DNA of 64,000 bases from Shewanella decolorationis S12 (GCF_000485795.1 NZ_AXZL01000061.1:1-64000), one strand, 5' to 3'; positions 1 to 8,366 are shown, counted from the first letter of the stretch. Program-made: numbers and translations. Notes: generated by a model from the sequence alone, not told the origin.

Positions 1-492
1 GAGGGGCGATTCAAATCGCAAGCCCTACTCGATGAAGCCGCGGTATTAGCCTGTATGACTTACGTTGATTTAAATCCGATTCGAGCGCAACTCGCTGATA
101 CGCCAGAACAATCCGACCATACCAGTATCCAACTACGTATTCGGGCCGCATTAAAAGGTGAGCAGCCAAGCAATCTCCTACCTTTTATCGGTAGCGAGTG
201 CGACAACCAACCCAATGGCATTGCGTTTTCATTAATAGATTACCTTCAATTGGTGGATGATACCGGCCGAATCATTCGCAATGATAAACGTGGATACATC
301 AGTGAAAATAGCGCCAAGATACTGAACAGATTAAATATTCCCCATGACAATTGGCTCAAACTGACAACCGAATTTGGCAAGTTATTTCATGGCCCTGTAG
401 GCACATTGCAAGAACTGACCGATTACTGCGAACATCTCGAAAAGCGACGACGGCACTTTGCGGCAAGCTGCCAGCACTTTTACAGCAACTGA
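1..492 (+). pseudogene. Y1 (IS200-like) transposase, 3' part, open at window edge
   Basis: The reading frame is open from base 1 and ends at 492, giving the C-terminal 163 residues of a protein that starts before the window. The segment beginning EGRFKSQALLDE and continuing to YVDLNPIRA is characteristic of the Y1/HUH transposases common in Shewanella (IS200-like or REP-associated, about 320 aa). The catalytic HUH and Tyr region would lie upstream and is not visible, so it cannot be said whether the gene is intact. An internal ATG at 55 is not the real start because the family similarity continues upstream of it. Family call is confident; completeness is unknown. Confidence 0.8.
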
Positions 493-725
493 CAACGGCT
501 GACATCATTTCAAAAGCCCCATCCAGAATACATCCCAAGCACTAAGGGATGACTTATCTCGTCTGAAATACCCGATTTTTAAAGGAATTAGCGCAATTTA
601 TTGCCTTAGATGCTCTCCCCGCGATTGTTGATTACTCCCACTCAAGTCATTTTAGCTTACACAAGTTGTAGGCAAACCGAAAGTGCATTATGTTGTTGAT
701 TTAAAATGGGTGGCTAGATTTATTA

Positions 726-1037
726 TTGCAGGCTGCTTTAGAGCATGATGGGAAAGATATAATTCCAACATATGAGGGAATAGGCAGAACAGATACTACA
801 AAAGTTAGATTCGACAAAAAGGCCGAGTGCGCTGAAAAGCTCGGGTTAATCGAAGAGTGGCTCAAAGATGAAATAATCGAATTTTATGAAGCTAGGAATG
901 CAATACATATTCATGCAGAAATCAGGAAGAGCCTTGAGTATCAACTGGACTTATCAAAAAGAGCTTATAGGCGCATGGAGCCATTTATTGACCAAATCAG
1001 AAGCAACTTGCCAAAAGTGGTGGCCAACAATGCATAA
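726..1037 (+). CDS. Small hypothetical protein, possible HEPN-like fragment
   Basis: A 103-aa frame that would begin with TTG at 726 without a convincing ribosome binding site. In-frame codons continue upstream to a stop at 702, so it may be the C-terminal remnant of a longer protein. The product is charged and helical, and contains RNAIHIH, which fits the R-x(4-6)-H active-site pattern of HEPN domains. That single motif is weak evidence for HEPN ribonuclease activity. The stop codon lies inside the GCATAAC end of the attC-like site at 1032, as expected for the gene of an integron cassette. Not recognised as a named family. Confidence 0.45.
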   Translation: MQAALEHDGKDIIPTYEGIGRTDTTKVRFDKKAECAEKLGLIEEWLKDEIIEFYEARNAIHIHAEIRKSLEYQLDLSKRAYRRMEPFIDQIRSNLPKVVANNA

Positions 1038-1091
1038 CAAGGCGCTCAAGCAAGGACGCAGCAAGCTGCGCCGCTTAGCTTGGCGTTATGC
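1032..1091 (+). repeat. attC-like site 1 (integron cassette recombination site)
   Basis: An imperfect palindrome of about 60 bp bounded by GCATAAC (1032-1038) and GTTATGC (1085-1091), the layout of attC R'' and R' boxes. Inside, GCTCAAGC pairs with the complement of GCTTAGC, leaving one unpaired C, like the extrahelical base of L''. The centre is a perfect CGCAGC/GCTGCG stem (1057-1062, 1065-1070). It begins at the end of one gene and precedes the next, as in cassette arrays. This is a structural reading, not a model score. Confidence 0.75.
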
Positions 1092-1105
1092 ATAAGGAGA
1101 GCTAA

Positions 1106-1288
1106 ATGCAGTGGATAATAGATAACAAAGAATGGGTGTTTAGTGGTATCGGCGTGTTTGTTCTCAGCTTGATAGGTGCTTTTATCTTTAAAGGAAAAAG
1201 CACAACCAGTCAGACCCAGAAATCTGGAAAGAACTCTAAAAACTATCAAGCTGCGGGCGACATTAACATCGGTACTAAAAATGATTAA
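1106..1288 (+). CDS. 60-aa single-span membrane peptide with SGxxSxNxQA motif
   Basis: The ATG at 1106 is preceded by AAGGAGAG, a strong ribosome binding site. Residues about 11-30 form one hydrophobic segment, followed by a polar tail. The tail contains SGKNSKNYQAAGDINIG, a motif type that turns up near the termini of many bacterial proteins of unknown or defence-related role. The end of the gene overlaps the ATG of the next gene (1281) by 8 bases, so the two are probably translationally coupled. Both lie between two attC-like sites and therefore form one cassette. Function unknown; an anchor or partner for the next protein is an inference. Confidence 0.7.
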   Translation: MQWIIDNKEWVFSGIGVFVLSLIGAFIFKGKSTTSQTQKSGKNSKNYQAAGDINIGTKND

Positions 1289-2339
1289 GGATAAGGTTCA
1301 AAAACAAGAGTCAGGAGATGACTCTACAAATCTTCAGGCGCAATCAATTACCATCAATCAAGGCATTACCTACTCAGACGCCAAAGAGATTGCTCTTGAT
1401 GTGTATAAAGCTAATTTCCTACAGCTGTCGCAAGATGCTGCGCAAGTGGCAAGAAAAAGAGCTGAAGAGCTAACAGATGATTTTCTTCAAAAGTTACAAC
1501 AAGAAAACGAGTCTGCAATAGAGTCAATGAATGAGCCATCTATGCAAGCTGCGTTATACGAGGCTCAAAAACAGTATGCAAAGACTGGTGACAAGGACTT
1601 AGAAGGGTTGCTTGTTGATATTTTGGTTGAACGAGCAGCCACACCTATGAGAAATATCCATCAAATTGTATTAGATGAAGCGCTTGAAGTTGCAGCAAAA
1701 CTGACAGCGGAACAAATGGATGCTCTGACAATAAACTTCCTCATAACTCGAACATCCAACGGATCTTTGACAAATCTCCCTGCTATTCCAAATTACATTA
1801 AAACGCATTTGGTTCCATTCATAGCTAATCTCAGTAGCGAGAGCTCATGCTATGAGCATCTAGAGTACGTTGGCTGTGGCTCTCTTATGCATATGGGAGG
1901 GTTAAAGCCCATCGAGAAAATATATCAAGAAGCCTATGGTGGACTATTTTCTAAAGGCTTTGATCGCGAGCGCCTAGAAAATGACATTGCAACTCCTGAC
2001 AGCTATCCACAGCTGATTACTAATTGCCTACATGATTCAAGTTTGCTTCAAGTAAATGCGATAAACGTTGGTGTAATCGACCAAATATCTGAGAGTCAAA
2101 ATATTCCGGCAGATGTAAAACAGAAATTCGTAAACCTATTCAATTCCACCCTGATGAATCCTCAGGAAATTAAAGACTATCTTGTTAAAGTATCACCTGA
2201 AATAGAACCGCTGTTTAAGCTTTGGGGTAAGTCTGGATTATCCAAGCTAGGCCTTACAACAGTGGGCATTGCAATCGCTCAGGCTAATTTCCGAAGAAAG
2301 ACAGGCATAAAACTAGACCTATCAATTTGGATCAAGTAG
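1281..2339 (+). CDS. LPO_1073/Vpar_1526-type protein of unknown function
   Basis: A 352-aa protein starting at the ATG at 1281 inside the end of the previous gene. The frame is open further upstream, but the family-like N-terminus begins MIKDKVQKQESG. The opening SGDDSTNLQAQSITI repeats the motif seen in the 60-aa neighbour. Then comes a stretch of the form YSDAKEIALDVYKANF and a long helical region rich in Glu, Gln and Ala (residues about 45-110). I recall this arrangement from the LPO_1073/Vpar_1526 family, whose function is not established. No catalytic motif or membrane segment was recognised. Placement in a two-gene integron cassette suggests an accessory, possibly defensive, role; that is inference. 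Confidence 0.7.
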   Translation: MIKDKVQKQESGDDSTNLQAQSITINQGITYSDAKEIALDVYKANFLQLSQDAAQVARKRAEELTDDFLQKLQQENESAIESMNEPSMQAALYEAQKQYAKTGDKDLEGLLVDILVERAATPMRNIHQIVLDEALEVAAKLTAEQMDALTINFLITRTSNGSLTNLPAIPNYIKTHLVPFIANLSSESSCYEHLEYVGCGSLMHMGGLKPIEKIYQEAYGGLFSKGFDRERLENDIATPDSYPQLITNCLHDSSLLQVNAINVGVIDQISESQNIPADVKQKFVNLFNSTLMNPQEIKDYLVKVSPEIEPLFKLWGKSGLSKLGLTTVGIAIAQANFRRKTGIKLDLSIWIK

Positions 2340-2341
2340 AT

Positions 2342-2416
2342 GCATAACAAAGCCATCAACTACGCGCCTTCGGCGCCGGACTCAGCAAAGCTGCGCCGGT
2401 TATGGCGGCGTTATCG
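2342..2416 (+). repeat. attC-like site 2
   Basis: It starts GCATAAC (2342-2348), identical to the start of site 1, three bases after the stop codon of the preceding gene. The segment AAGCCATCAAC pairs with GTTATGGCGG further on, leaving one extra unpaired C as in site 1. The right end carries GTTATCG (2410-2416), which would be the R' box and exchange point. A GC-rich centre (2362-2398) can fold into small hairpins. With site 1 it brackets a complete cassette of about 1.3 kb. Confidence 0.7.
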
Positions 2417-2420
2417 CCAT

Positions 2421-2837
2421 ATAAATTTTTATCCGAAATTCACCTGATGCACCCGACGTCCTAACATGCTTTTGTCCCAAAACGAGTTACATATCAGCTT
2501 TAAAACAAACAGGCTATACCGATGTTAAACGGGTGAACCATGGTGATTAGCGAGACAACCGTCCGCCCCACGGACGGGGCGGTCGAGCATCCACGGATGG
2601 ACTTGCTGCGTGTCGGTGAGAGAATGCCATGGCTCATCATAAGCCAGCACTTAAAGAATTAAACGGCCAAGCTTTATCCTTCAGCAGTAGTATCCAGAAA
2701 ATCTAAATGACTTCCTGTAAAACTGAGTTATATGGTGGCGAGTGGAGTTTGTGCGACTAACCCACACTCAACGAAGTAACCAAAACTGCCTATTTGTGTA
2801 TGAGTTCGTTAATGAATGCATTTATAAGTGATACAAA
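2421..2837. other. Gene-free stretch after the cassette array
   Basis: No credible gene is seen. The first 110 bases are A+T-rich and resemble nothing recognised. From about 2535 to 2660 there is a structured, hairpin-rich block (separate entry). The remainder up to the terminator at 2839 has no open frame with a ribosome binding site. It may be decayed mobile DNA. Confidence 0.5.
2535..2640. repeat. Hairpin-rich block, possible dispersed repeat
   Basis: The block contains CCGCCCC(acggac)GGGGCGG at 2565-2584, followed by CATCCACGGATGGAC and ACTTGCTGCGTGTCGGTGAG. It is flanked by two CCATGG hexamers. The last two strings resemble dispersed intergenic repeats I have seen in Shewanella and Vibrio genomes, but copy number cannot be checked here. 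It may relate to REP-like targets of Y1 transposases such as the one at the start of the window; this is inference. Confidence 0.4.
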
Positions 2838-2838
2838 A

Positions 2839-2867
2839 AAGGGGAGTCAGTTAATCTGACTCCCCTT
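2839..2867 (-). terminator. Intrinsic terminator of the YjiH-like gene
   Basis: A perfect 12-bp stem AAGGGGAGTCAG/CTGACTCCCCTT with loop TTAAT. Read on the minus strand it is followed by a run of T, 23 bases after the stop codon at 2890. Confidence 0.9.
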
Positions 2868-2889
2868 GATATTTAAGATGATGTTGCGC

Positions 2890-4248
2890 TTAGAACAGCA
2901 GGTGAGCCACGCCGGCAATCACTGGAAGAGTCACTAAGGTACGTAGTACAAAGACGACAAATAGCTCAACAAAATTCACTGGGATCTTACTGCCAATCAG
3001 CAGCGCGCCCACTTCACTCATGTAAATTAGCTGGGTTACTGATAACGCGGCAATCACAAAGCGTGTCATATCCGATTCGATAGAGCTAGCTAAAATCGAT
3101 GGGATAAACATATCGGCAAAGCCCACAACTATGGTTTTAGAGGCTTCGGTCGCTTCTGGGATATGCAGCAGTTCCAGTAATGGAATAAACGGCATACCTA
3201 AGTAATTGAAGATAGGCGTATGCTCGGCGATGATCAGCGCCGTGGTACCAATGGCCATTACCACTGGGATAATGCCAAATACCATGTCGATAACGTTTTT
3301 AACGCCTTCATTTAAAACGGCTTTCACACCACCAGCACTGGCAGCTTTCTCGAGTGCTTTATCAAAGCCCCAAGAGAGTGCGCCGTGTCCTGCGGGGATC
3401 ATCTCATCGTCGGGTTGACGTGGCGTATCGTCGATATAGTTATCTTTTTTCCACGACAGTGGTGGCAGCTTAGGCACAATCACGGCCGCCGCAAAACCCG
3501 CTAAACATACGGTTAGGTAGAAGGGCACAAACATTTGCTCCAACTTCACCTGAGAGATCACCACTAAGCTGAAGGTAATTGACACCGCCGAGAAGGTAGT
3601 ACCGATAACCGCTGCTTCCCTTTGGGTGTAAAAACGCGCTTCGTATTGCTTGCTGGTCAGCAAAATCCCAACGCTACCATCACCTAACCAAGAGGCCATA
3701 CAGTCGATGGCGCTGCGACCTGGCAGGTTAAACACGGGGCGCATTACCTTGGTCAGCAGGGTGCCAAATAGCTCTAATAGACCGAAGTTTAACAGCAGTG
3801 GCAGTAACATACCGGCGAAGATAAACACCGAGAAGAGTACGGGTAATAGGTCGTTTAGTACTAAGGCGCCAGTGCTTGAAGAGTTGATGGCTTCGGGGCC
3901 AATGCCAAAGTAGGTCAGCACGATAAAGACGGCGCCGACGACACGCGTTGCAAGCCAGAGCGGGCTGATGTTGAGTAAACCATTGAGGAAGTGATTGTTC
4001 AGCACAAACTTAGGTTTGAGTAACTTAGTCAACACAGAGGCCAAGGCCATGGCGACAACAATCACAGTCACGATTAAGGTTAATACATCGCTTAACACGC
4101 TTTGCAGTGCTTTAGAGATGATTGCGATGGGAATAGTAATCGCATCGTTGTAGCTGATAGGGGTCATAAACAGCAGCAGACCGATCAGCGAAGGGACGAT
4201 AAAGGTGAGTATCGTCTTAATGTTGCGGTTTTTATGTTCAGTAGCCAA
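2890..4248 (-). CDS. YjiH family inner membrane protein (nucleoside-recognition/Gate domain)
   Basis: A polytopic membrane protein of about 452 aa with roughly ten hydrophobic segments. A central part of the type NLPGRSAIDCMASWLGDGSVG is typical of the Gate domain found in YjiH and nucleoside transporter-like proteins. The substrate is not established. The longest frame starts with GTG at 4278, but the TTG at 4248 has AGGTG seven bases upstream and gives the N-terminus MATEHKNRN, so that start is preferred. It is monocistronic, ending in a strong terminator. A role in solute uptake is inferred from the fold only. Confidence 0.75.
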   Translation of the reverse strand: MATEHKNRNIKTILTFIVPSLIGLLLFMTPISYNDAITIPIAIISKALQSVLSDVLTLIVTVIVVAMALASVLTKLLKPKFVLNNHFLNGLLNISPLWLATRVVGAVFIVLTYFGIGPEAINSSSTGALVLNDLLPVLFSVFIFAGMLLPLLLNFGLLELFGTLLTKVMRPVFNLPGRSAIDCMASWLGDGSVGILLTSKQYEARFYTQREAAVIGTTFSAVSITFSLVVISQVKLEQMFVPFYLTVCLAGFAAAVIVPKLPPLSWKKDNYIDDTPRQPDDEMIPAGHGALSWGFDKALEKAASAGGVKAVLNEGVKNVIDMVFGIIPVVMAIGTTALIIAEHTPIFNYLGMPFIPLLELLHIPEATEASKTIVVGFADMFIPSILASSIESDMTRFVIAALSVTQLIYMSEVGALLIGSKIPVNFVELFVVFVLRTLVTLPVIAGVAHLLF

Positions 4249-4278
4249 TGGTGTACACCTTAAAAGTACGAGTCGCAC

Positions 4279-4950
4279 AAATAAACTTGAACAAATTGCC
4301 CCTCAAAGCCGCATGCTAGGCGGATGTTAGGTGCATTTTCATTCAACTCAAAATCGAGAAGGGGGAAGATTACTCGCTTAGCGGCGCTATGTAAAACGAT
4401 TCGGAAATTTGTTTGAGATAAGCAGCAAAATAGCATAGTTATTTGAGGGGGTGTCTGTGGTTTACCTTTTGATATGATGATGTGTTATTGTTGCTTTTTA
4501 ATTTAAAATCAGTGTATTACGATGGCTTGTTGCGATGGGTTTATCGAGTTGTGTTATTCTTGATGTTGTTAGCATCCTTACGCTTATTTGTGTAAAACTT
4601 TCTCTTTAAATCTTGCCTTATGATCTTTAAGACGCTTTTTTAGCCATTGTTGGTTAAAAGACCTCATCAGTACCTGCTTGTTGTGAGCCAGTTAACATTC
4701 GCTGTTAAGGAGAGGTTAAAGCCGAGCCCCAAAAGGCACTGTTTGAGTAATTTGTGCGTTTTTATGCATTTTTGAATCGATATTTGCATATGGTGAGTTG
4801 AAAAATGACTAAGCCAAGTATTCCATCAGTAATGACTAAAAAATCGTTTAGAGTGGAGAAATAAAATTTTACGCTAAAGAGGATGCAGCCCGCTTTAATT
4901 CTTTTTAATTCCATGTAAGTTAGTACTACTTTTGTTTAGCTAAATTTTCC
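4279..4950. other. Long intergenic region, no gene seen
   Basis: About 670 A+T-rich bases between the divergent YjiH-like and DUF998 genes. It must contain both promoters. No frame with a ribosome binding site, RNA gene or clear operator was recognised. Confidence 0.5.
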
Positions 4951-5658
4951 ATGACAGTTACAAAAATGAATCTGGCAGTTAGGAGTTCTGCACTCGCGAC
5001 TAAATTTGGGTTTCTTGGTATTTTTGGTTTAGTGCTGGGGATTAGTGTAGCGGTGTTGGGCTTTGATTATTCTGAATCAAAATCTTTCAATTTTTTAAAC
5101 CACACCCTAAGTGAGTTGGGCACTTACGGACATTCTTCTTTTGCGGTTATTCTTAATGGTGGTCTATTTTTTGGTAGCTTAAGTATTGTTTTTTATTGCT
5201 TATCTTCTTTGCAGAGCGTGAATAGCTTTTTAGGATATTTGTTTTTCACCTGTTTGGCCTTAACCTATTTAGCCTTAGCTTGCGCGGGGTTATTTCCGGT
5301 CAATGTGTATCATCTGCATATCCTCGCCCTAAAGTGGTTTTTTTACTTTGGTAGTTTAAGTGCTATCTGCTATTTGCTCTGGGCTGGATTCTGCGGCTTG
5401 AGTATCCGACGCTGGACTGTCTTGTTAGCCTTGATCGTCCTCATTAGCATGCTGACATTTCTTTATGCACCGCAGCTGGAGTTAGGCCTTACGGAAGGTG
5501 ACAGGCCCTTTTATCAAGAAATGGTGCTGCAATTGCCAAGGCCCGATTTATGGTGGCCTGCATTGTTAGAGTGGATTGCGCTTGGGAGTTTATTAAGTTG
5601 GACGGCGGCGCTACTGCTCACCCCACAATCACTCGCTCAGGAGCCAGCTCCCGAGTGA
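4951..5658 (+). CDS. DUF998 family membrane protein
   Basis: A 235-aa protein with about six hydrophobic segments (residues roughly 20-40, 65-85, 95-115, 125-150, 155-175, 205-225). The segment around NHTLSELGTYGHSS in the first loop resembles the DUF998 pattern of small integral membrane proteins. Function is unknown. It stands alone, pointing toward the convergent ubiV gene 42 bases downstream. The ATG at 4951 has no strong Shine-Dalgarno; the later ATG at 4966 is a possible alternative. Confidence 0.65.
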   Translation: MTVTKMNLAVRSSALATKFGFLGIFGLVLGISVAVLGFDYSESKSFNFLNHTLSELGTYGHSSFAVILNGGLFFGSLSIVFYCLSSLQSVNSFLGYLFFTCLALTYLALACAGLFPVNVYHLHILALKWFFYFGSLSAICYLLWAGFCGLSIRRWTVLLALIVLISMLTFLYAPQLELGLTEGDRPFYQEMVLQLPRPDLWWPALLEWIALGSLLSWTAALLLTPQSLAQEPAPE

Positions 5659-5700
5659 GTGATTAAGCTGATAGCCCATCATGCCATCAGCTTAAGGATT

Positions 5701-6573
5701 TCAGTAGCCTAAGGATTTCAGTCCCGCCTCGCCAAACCAGTAACCGTTACAGTGCTCATCGCTAAGAGGAAACTGAGCATCCGTTGCCTCGCTAGTTAAC
5801 GCCTCGACCAGCGCATCGGCCTTAGTGATACTGGCTAAGCTGCTGGGCGAAACCCGAAACACATCGACGCCCATCTTTATCATTTCATTGATTTCGCTGC
5901 GTAAATCGACACAGCTGGCCGACTGGGTTTGGATGCCGTTTAACCTGAGCAAAGGTTGCGCCTCCTGCGTCTGTGCCAGTAAGCCCTTGCTGTATTGGCG
6001 GCAAACGGTTTCGCAGCTGTCCTTCGACAAGTGTTGATGCCTAGCGGTAAAGCAGCGTGCAGAGTGGGCGAGTGGCAAATAGCCATGGCCAAGCACTTCG
6101 ACTTCTAATGCAGGCTTGTTTTCTATCACTTGGCTTAGCCAAGTCTTCGACAGTTCAACTGGCATCACAAAGCGCTGCATACCAAAGCGCTGCAAAATAT
6201 CTAAACTGGCGCGGTTGTAGTTATTGATGCTGGCGCCGCAGACAAAGGGCAGCTTGTGCTCCTTAGCGAGATACACGGCCGCCATGTCGTTGGCCTCAAT
6301 GCTAAATTCGCCATTGTCGACCTGGCGTTTAAGCTCAGTGTATTCAGAGGGCGCTTCGATAAGGGCGAGCGTTGACAGCACCACCTCTTTACCCGCAGAT
6401 TTAAGCATTTTAGCTAGTTCGAGATAGTCGCCAAACTTGAGTTCGCGTCGACGGCTACAAACGGCTTCACCCAGATAAACTAACGGGATCTGACTGTTGG
6501 CCACCTGCTGGTAAAAGTCGATGACCTGCTGTTTTTCCCAGCAATAGAGCAGTGGGCCGAGGGAAATTTTCAT
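5701..6573 (-). CDS. ubiV: UbiV, O2-independent ubiquinone hydroxylation protein
   Basis: A U32-family protein of 290 aa, matching the usual length of UbiV (YhbV). With UbiU it forms the 4Fe-4S complex that hydroxylates the ubiquinone ring without oxygen. Cys39 (GEAVCSRR) and the cluster HSARCF...SCETVCRQY correspond to the four cluster-binding cysteines. The frame is open upstream to 6618, but the product MKISLGPLLYCW is family-like and starts at 6573. It lies 31 bases after the ubiU stop, in the same operon. Expression under anaerobic control is known for E. coli; no clear FNR box was found here. Confidence 0.92.
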   Translation of the reverse strand: MKISLGPLLYCWEKQQVIDFYQQVANSQIPLVYLGEAVCSRRRELKFGDYLELAKMLKSAGKEVVLSTLALIEAPSEYTELKRQVDNGEFSIEANDMAAVYLAKEHKLPFVCGASINNYNRASLDILQRFGMQRFVMPVELSKTWLSQVIENKPALEVEVLGHGYLPLAHSARCFTARHQHLSKDSCETVCRQYSKGLLAQTQEAQPLLRLNGIQTQSASCVDLRSEINEMIKMGVDVFRVSPSSLASITKADALVEALTSEATDAQFPLSDEHCNGYWFGEAGLKSLGY

Positions 6574-6604
6574 AATCGTTTCTTCTTTGTGGTTATTGCT
6601 AGGG

Positions 6605-7606
6605 CTATTGCCAGTCACGCTCGTAGGCGCCTAAGGTGGTAATTTGGCCTTCGGAGACTTTCGCGAGGGCTTGCTCCCAATGGGCCTGCGTCTGGAATTT
6701 ATCTGGATGATTAAGATAAGTATCAATCGCTTGACGCCAAACTTTAGTCACTTGCTCTACATAGGCAGGGCTGCGCTGCCGCCCCTCAATCTTAAGTGAC
6801 ACTATGCCCGCCTTTGCAAGCTCAGGCAGCAAGCTAAGGGTATTTAAGCTGGTGGGAGACTCGAGCAGATATTGCGGCTTATCATCGTCTTGGGTGAGAT
6901 AACGGCCTTTACAGACCACTGGGTAACCCATTTGCTCATCAAGCCCTGACTTATCAATTAAGACCTCGTTGAGGCGGGTCAATCTGTCTTGCCCCTGTTC
7001 CTGCCAGCGCACGTGTTTTGCCGGAGAGCAAGAGCCGCCAGTGTTTGGCGATTGGCCGGTGACATAGGAGGATAAGTGGCAGCGGCCTTCGGCCATGATG
7101 CACAGACTACCAAAGGCAAAGACCTCTAAATCGACTGGGCTGACCTTAGCTAAATCGCGCACTTGTTTCATAGACAGCACTCTGGGTAACACCACCCGCG
7201 CGATATTAAACGCCTCTTTATAAAAGCTCAGTGCGCCCAAGTTGGTGGCGCTCGCCTGTACCGATAAATGCAGCGGAATATGCGGATATTGCCTATGGGC
7301 ATAGTCGAGCAGTGACAGATCGGCGACGATTAAGGCATCGACGCCAATGTTGGCCGCTAAGTCGATGGCTTGATACCAGCGGTGTTCCTCATTCGGCTTA
7401 GGAAAAGTATTCAAGGTGAGGAAGATTTTCTTGCCCCGCTGATGGGTGAGCGTGGCGGCTTCCTGTAATTTTGCGGGGGTGAAGTTTAAGCCCGCGAACG
7501 AACGTGCATTGGTATCATCCTTTAACCCAAGGTAGACAGCATCGGCTCCGGCCTGCAGCGCCGACTTTAGCGAGGCCAGGTTTCCTGCTGGACACAACAA
7601 CTCCAT
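6605..7606 (-). CDS. ubiU: UbiU, O2-independent ubiquinone hydroxylation protein
   Basis: 333 aa, U32 family, beginning MELLCPAGNLASLKSAL. Cysteines occur at the UbiU positions 169, 176 and 193 (SLCIMAEGRC, then GGSC), and a fourth lies in YPVVCKGRY. They bind the 4Fe-4S cluster of the UbiU-UbiV heterodimer. The ATG has GGGAG nine bases upstream. First gene of a ubiU-ubiV operon, divergent from ubiT across a 138-base gap that must hold both promoters. Confidence 0.93.
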   Translation of the reverse strand: MELLCPAGNLASLKSALQAGADAVYLGLKDDTNARSFAGLNFTPAKLQEAATLTHQRGKKIFLTLNTFPKPNEEHRWYQAIDLAANIGVDALIVADLSLLDYAHRQYPHIPLHLSVQASATNLGALSFYKEAFNIARVVLPRVLSMKQVRDLAKVSPVDLEVFAFGSLCIMAEGRCHLSSYVTGQSPNTGGSCSPAKHVRWQEQGQDRLTRLNEVLIDKSGLDEQMGYPVVCKGRYLTQDDDKPQYLLESPTSLNTLSLLPELAKAGIVSLKIEGRQRSPAYVEQVTKVWRQAIDTYLNHPDKFQTQAHWEQALAKVSEGQITTLGAYERDWQ

Positions 7607-7744
7607 AATGGTGCTCCCGATAAAATAACAGGGGCAGAGTGTAGGGAAGATTGATTGGCGGTGAATTGATTTAAAACAGGTTTAAGATCATAAAATCTCG
7701 GTAAACTGGGAGATATAGTGTTTTTTATCCTTAGGTAACTGATT

Positions 7745-8281
7745 ATGTCCGCTGTTTTTTCAGCAAACCTTGCAAAACAACTGCTTGAACTCACCCCAAA
7801 GCTTATCCGCTTACCACTCTCCAAAGTGCCCTTTAGCCTCAAGGCCAAGGTGCTAAGCCAACTCCTAACGCAGCTGCTAGCGCCACAGGCCGAAGACGGC
7901 GAGTTAGATTTCTTGGCGGGCAAGTGGGTTGCGATTCGGGTTGAAGATTTAAATCTGTATTTTGAAGTGAGTTTCGATGGCCGCTGGCAGGTGCGTGAGC
8001 TGACCGATGCCCAGGTCAGCTTCAGTGCCAATTCCGCCGAGCTGTTATTGGTCGCAGCGGCAAAAGAAGATCCTGATACGCTGTTTTTCCAACGCAAACT
8101 GAGCATCGAAGGCGATACCGAGCTAGGGCTTGAAGTGAAAAACCTGCTGCTCAGTATCGAATTTGCCAGCCTGCCGACACCCATTCGCTTAAGCGTTGAA
8201 AAGCTGGCCGATGCCATTGTGCGTTTGCAGCTTGAGGCAAAACCAACGGTGATTTTGGCTAAATCCCCAAGTTTGAGTTAA
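7745..8281 (+). CDS. ubiT: UbiT, SCP2-domain ubiquinone biosynthesis accessory factor
   Basis: 178 aa, close to the length of E. coli UbiT (YhbT). The SCP2-like lipid-binding fold is suggested by the alternating segment around WVAIRVEDLNLYFEVSFDGRW and a final hydrophobic helix. UbiT is thought to bind the quinone precursor for the anaerobic pathway together with UbiU and UbiV, whose genes are divergent immediately upstream. That context supports the assignment. Ends 31 bases before a bidirectional terminator. Confidence 0.85.
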   Translation: MSAVFSANLAKQLLELTPKLIRLPLSKVPFSLKAKVLSQLLTQLLAPQAEDGELDFLAGKWVAIRVEDLNLYFEVSFDGRWQVRELTDAQVSFSANSAELLLVAAAKEDPDTLFFQRKLSIEGDTELGLEVKNLLLSIEFASLPTPIRLSVEKLADAIVRLQLEAKPTVILAKSPSLS

Positions 8282-8311
8282 TGCTATCTTGGCTGTAATC
8301 AAGTGATAAAC

Positions 8312-8338
8312 AAAGCCCCGCTGATATTGCGGGGCTTT
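8312..8338. terminator. Bidirectional terminator between ubiT and the ferredoxin gene
   Basis: Stem AAAGCCCCGC/GCGGGGCTTT with a 7-base loop, followed by T on the plus strand and preceded by A-rich DNA. It serves the convergent ubiT and ferredoxin genes. Confidence 0.9.
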
Positions 8339-8366
8339 TTGTTTAGCTTGGAAGGCTAGCGCCCAC

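Noticed and set aside
493-725. A third attC site upstream of the first cassette gene
   Set aside because: No pair of boxes with the required inverted pairing could be found there.
7607-7744. An FNR box between ubiU and ubiT
   Set aside because: TTGAT occurs, but no matching ATCAA half at the right distance was found.
7567-8217. A 216-aa minus-strand frame over ubiT and the end of ubiU
   Set aside because: It overlaps ubiT entirely. Its Ser-rich translation is typical of an antisense shadow.
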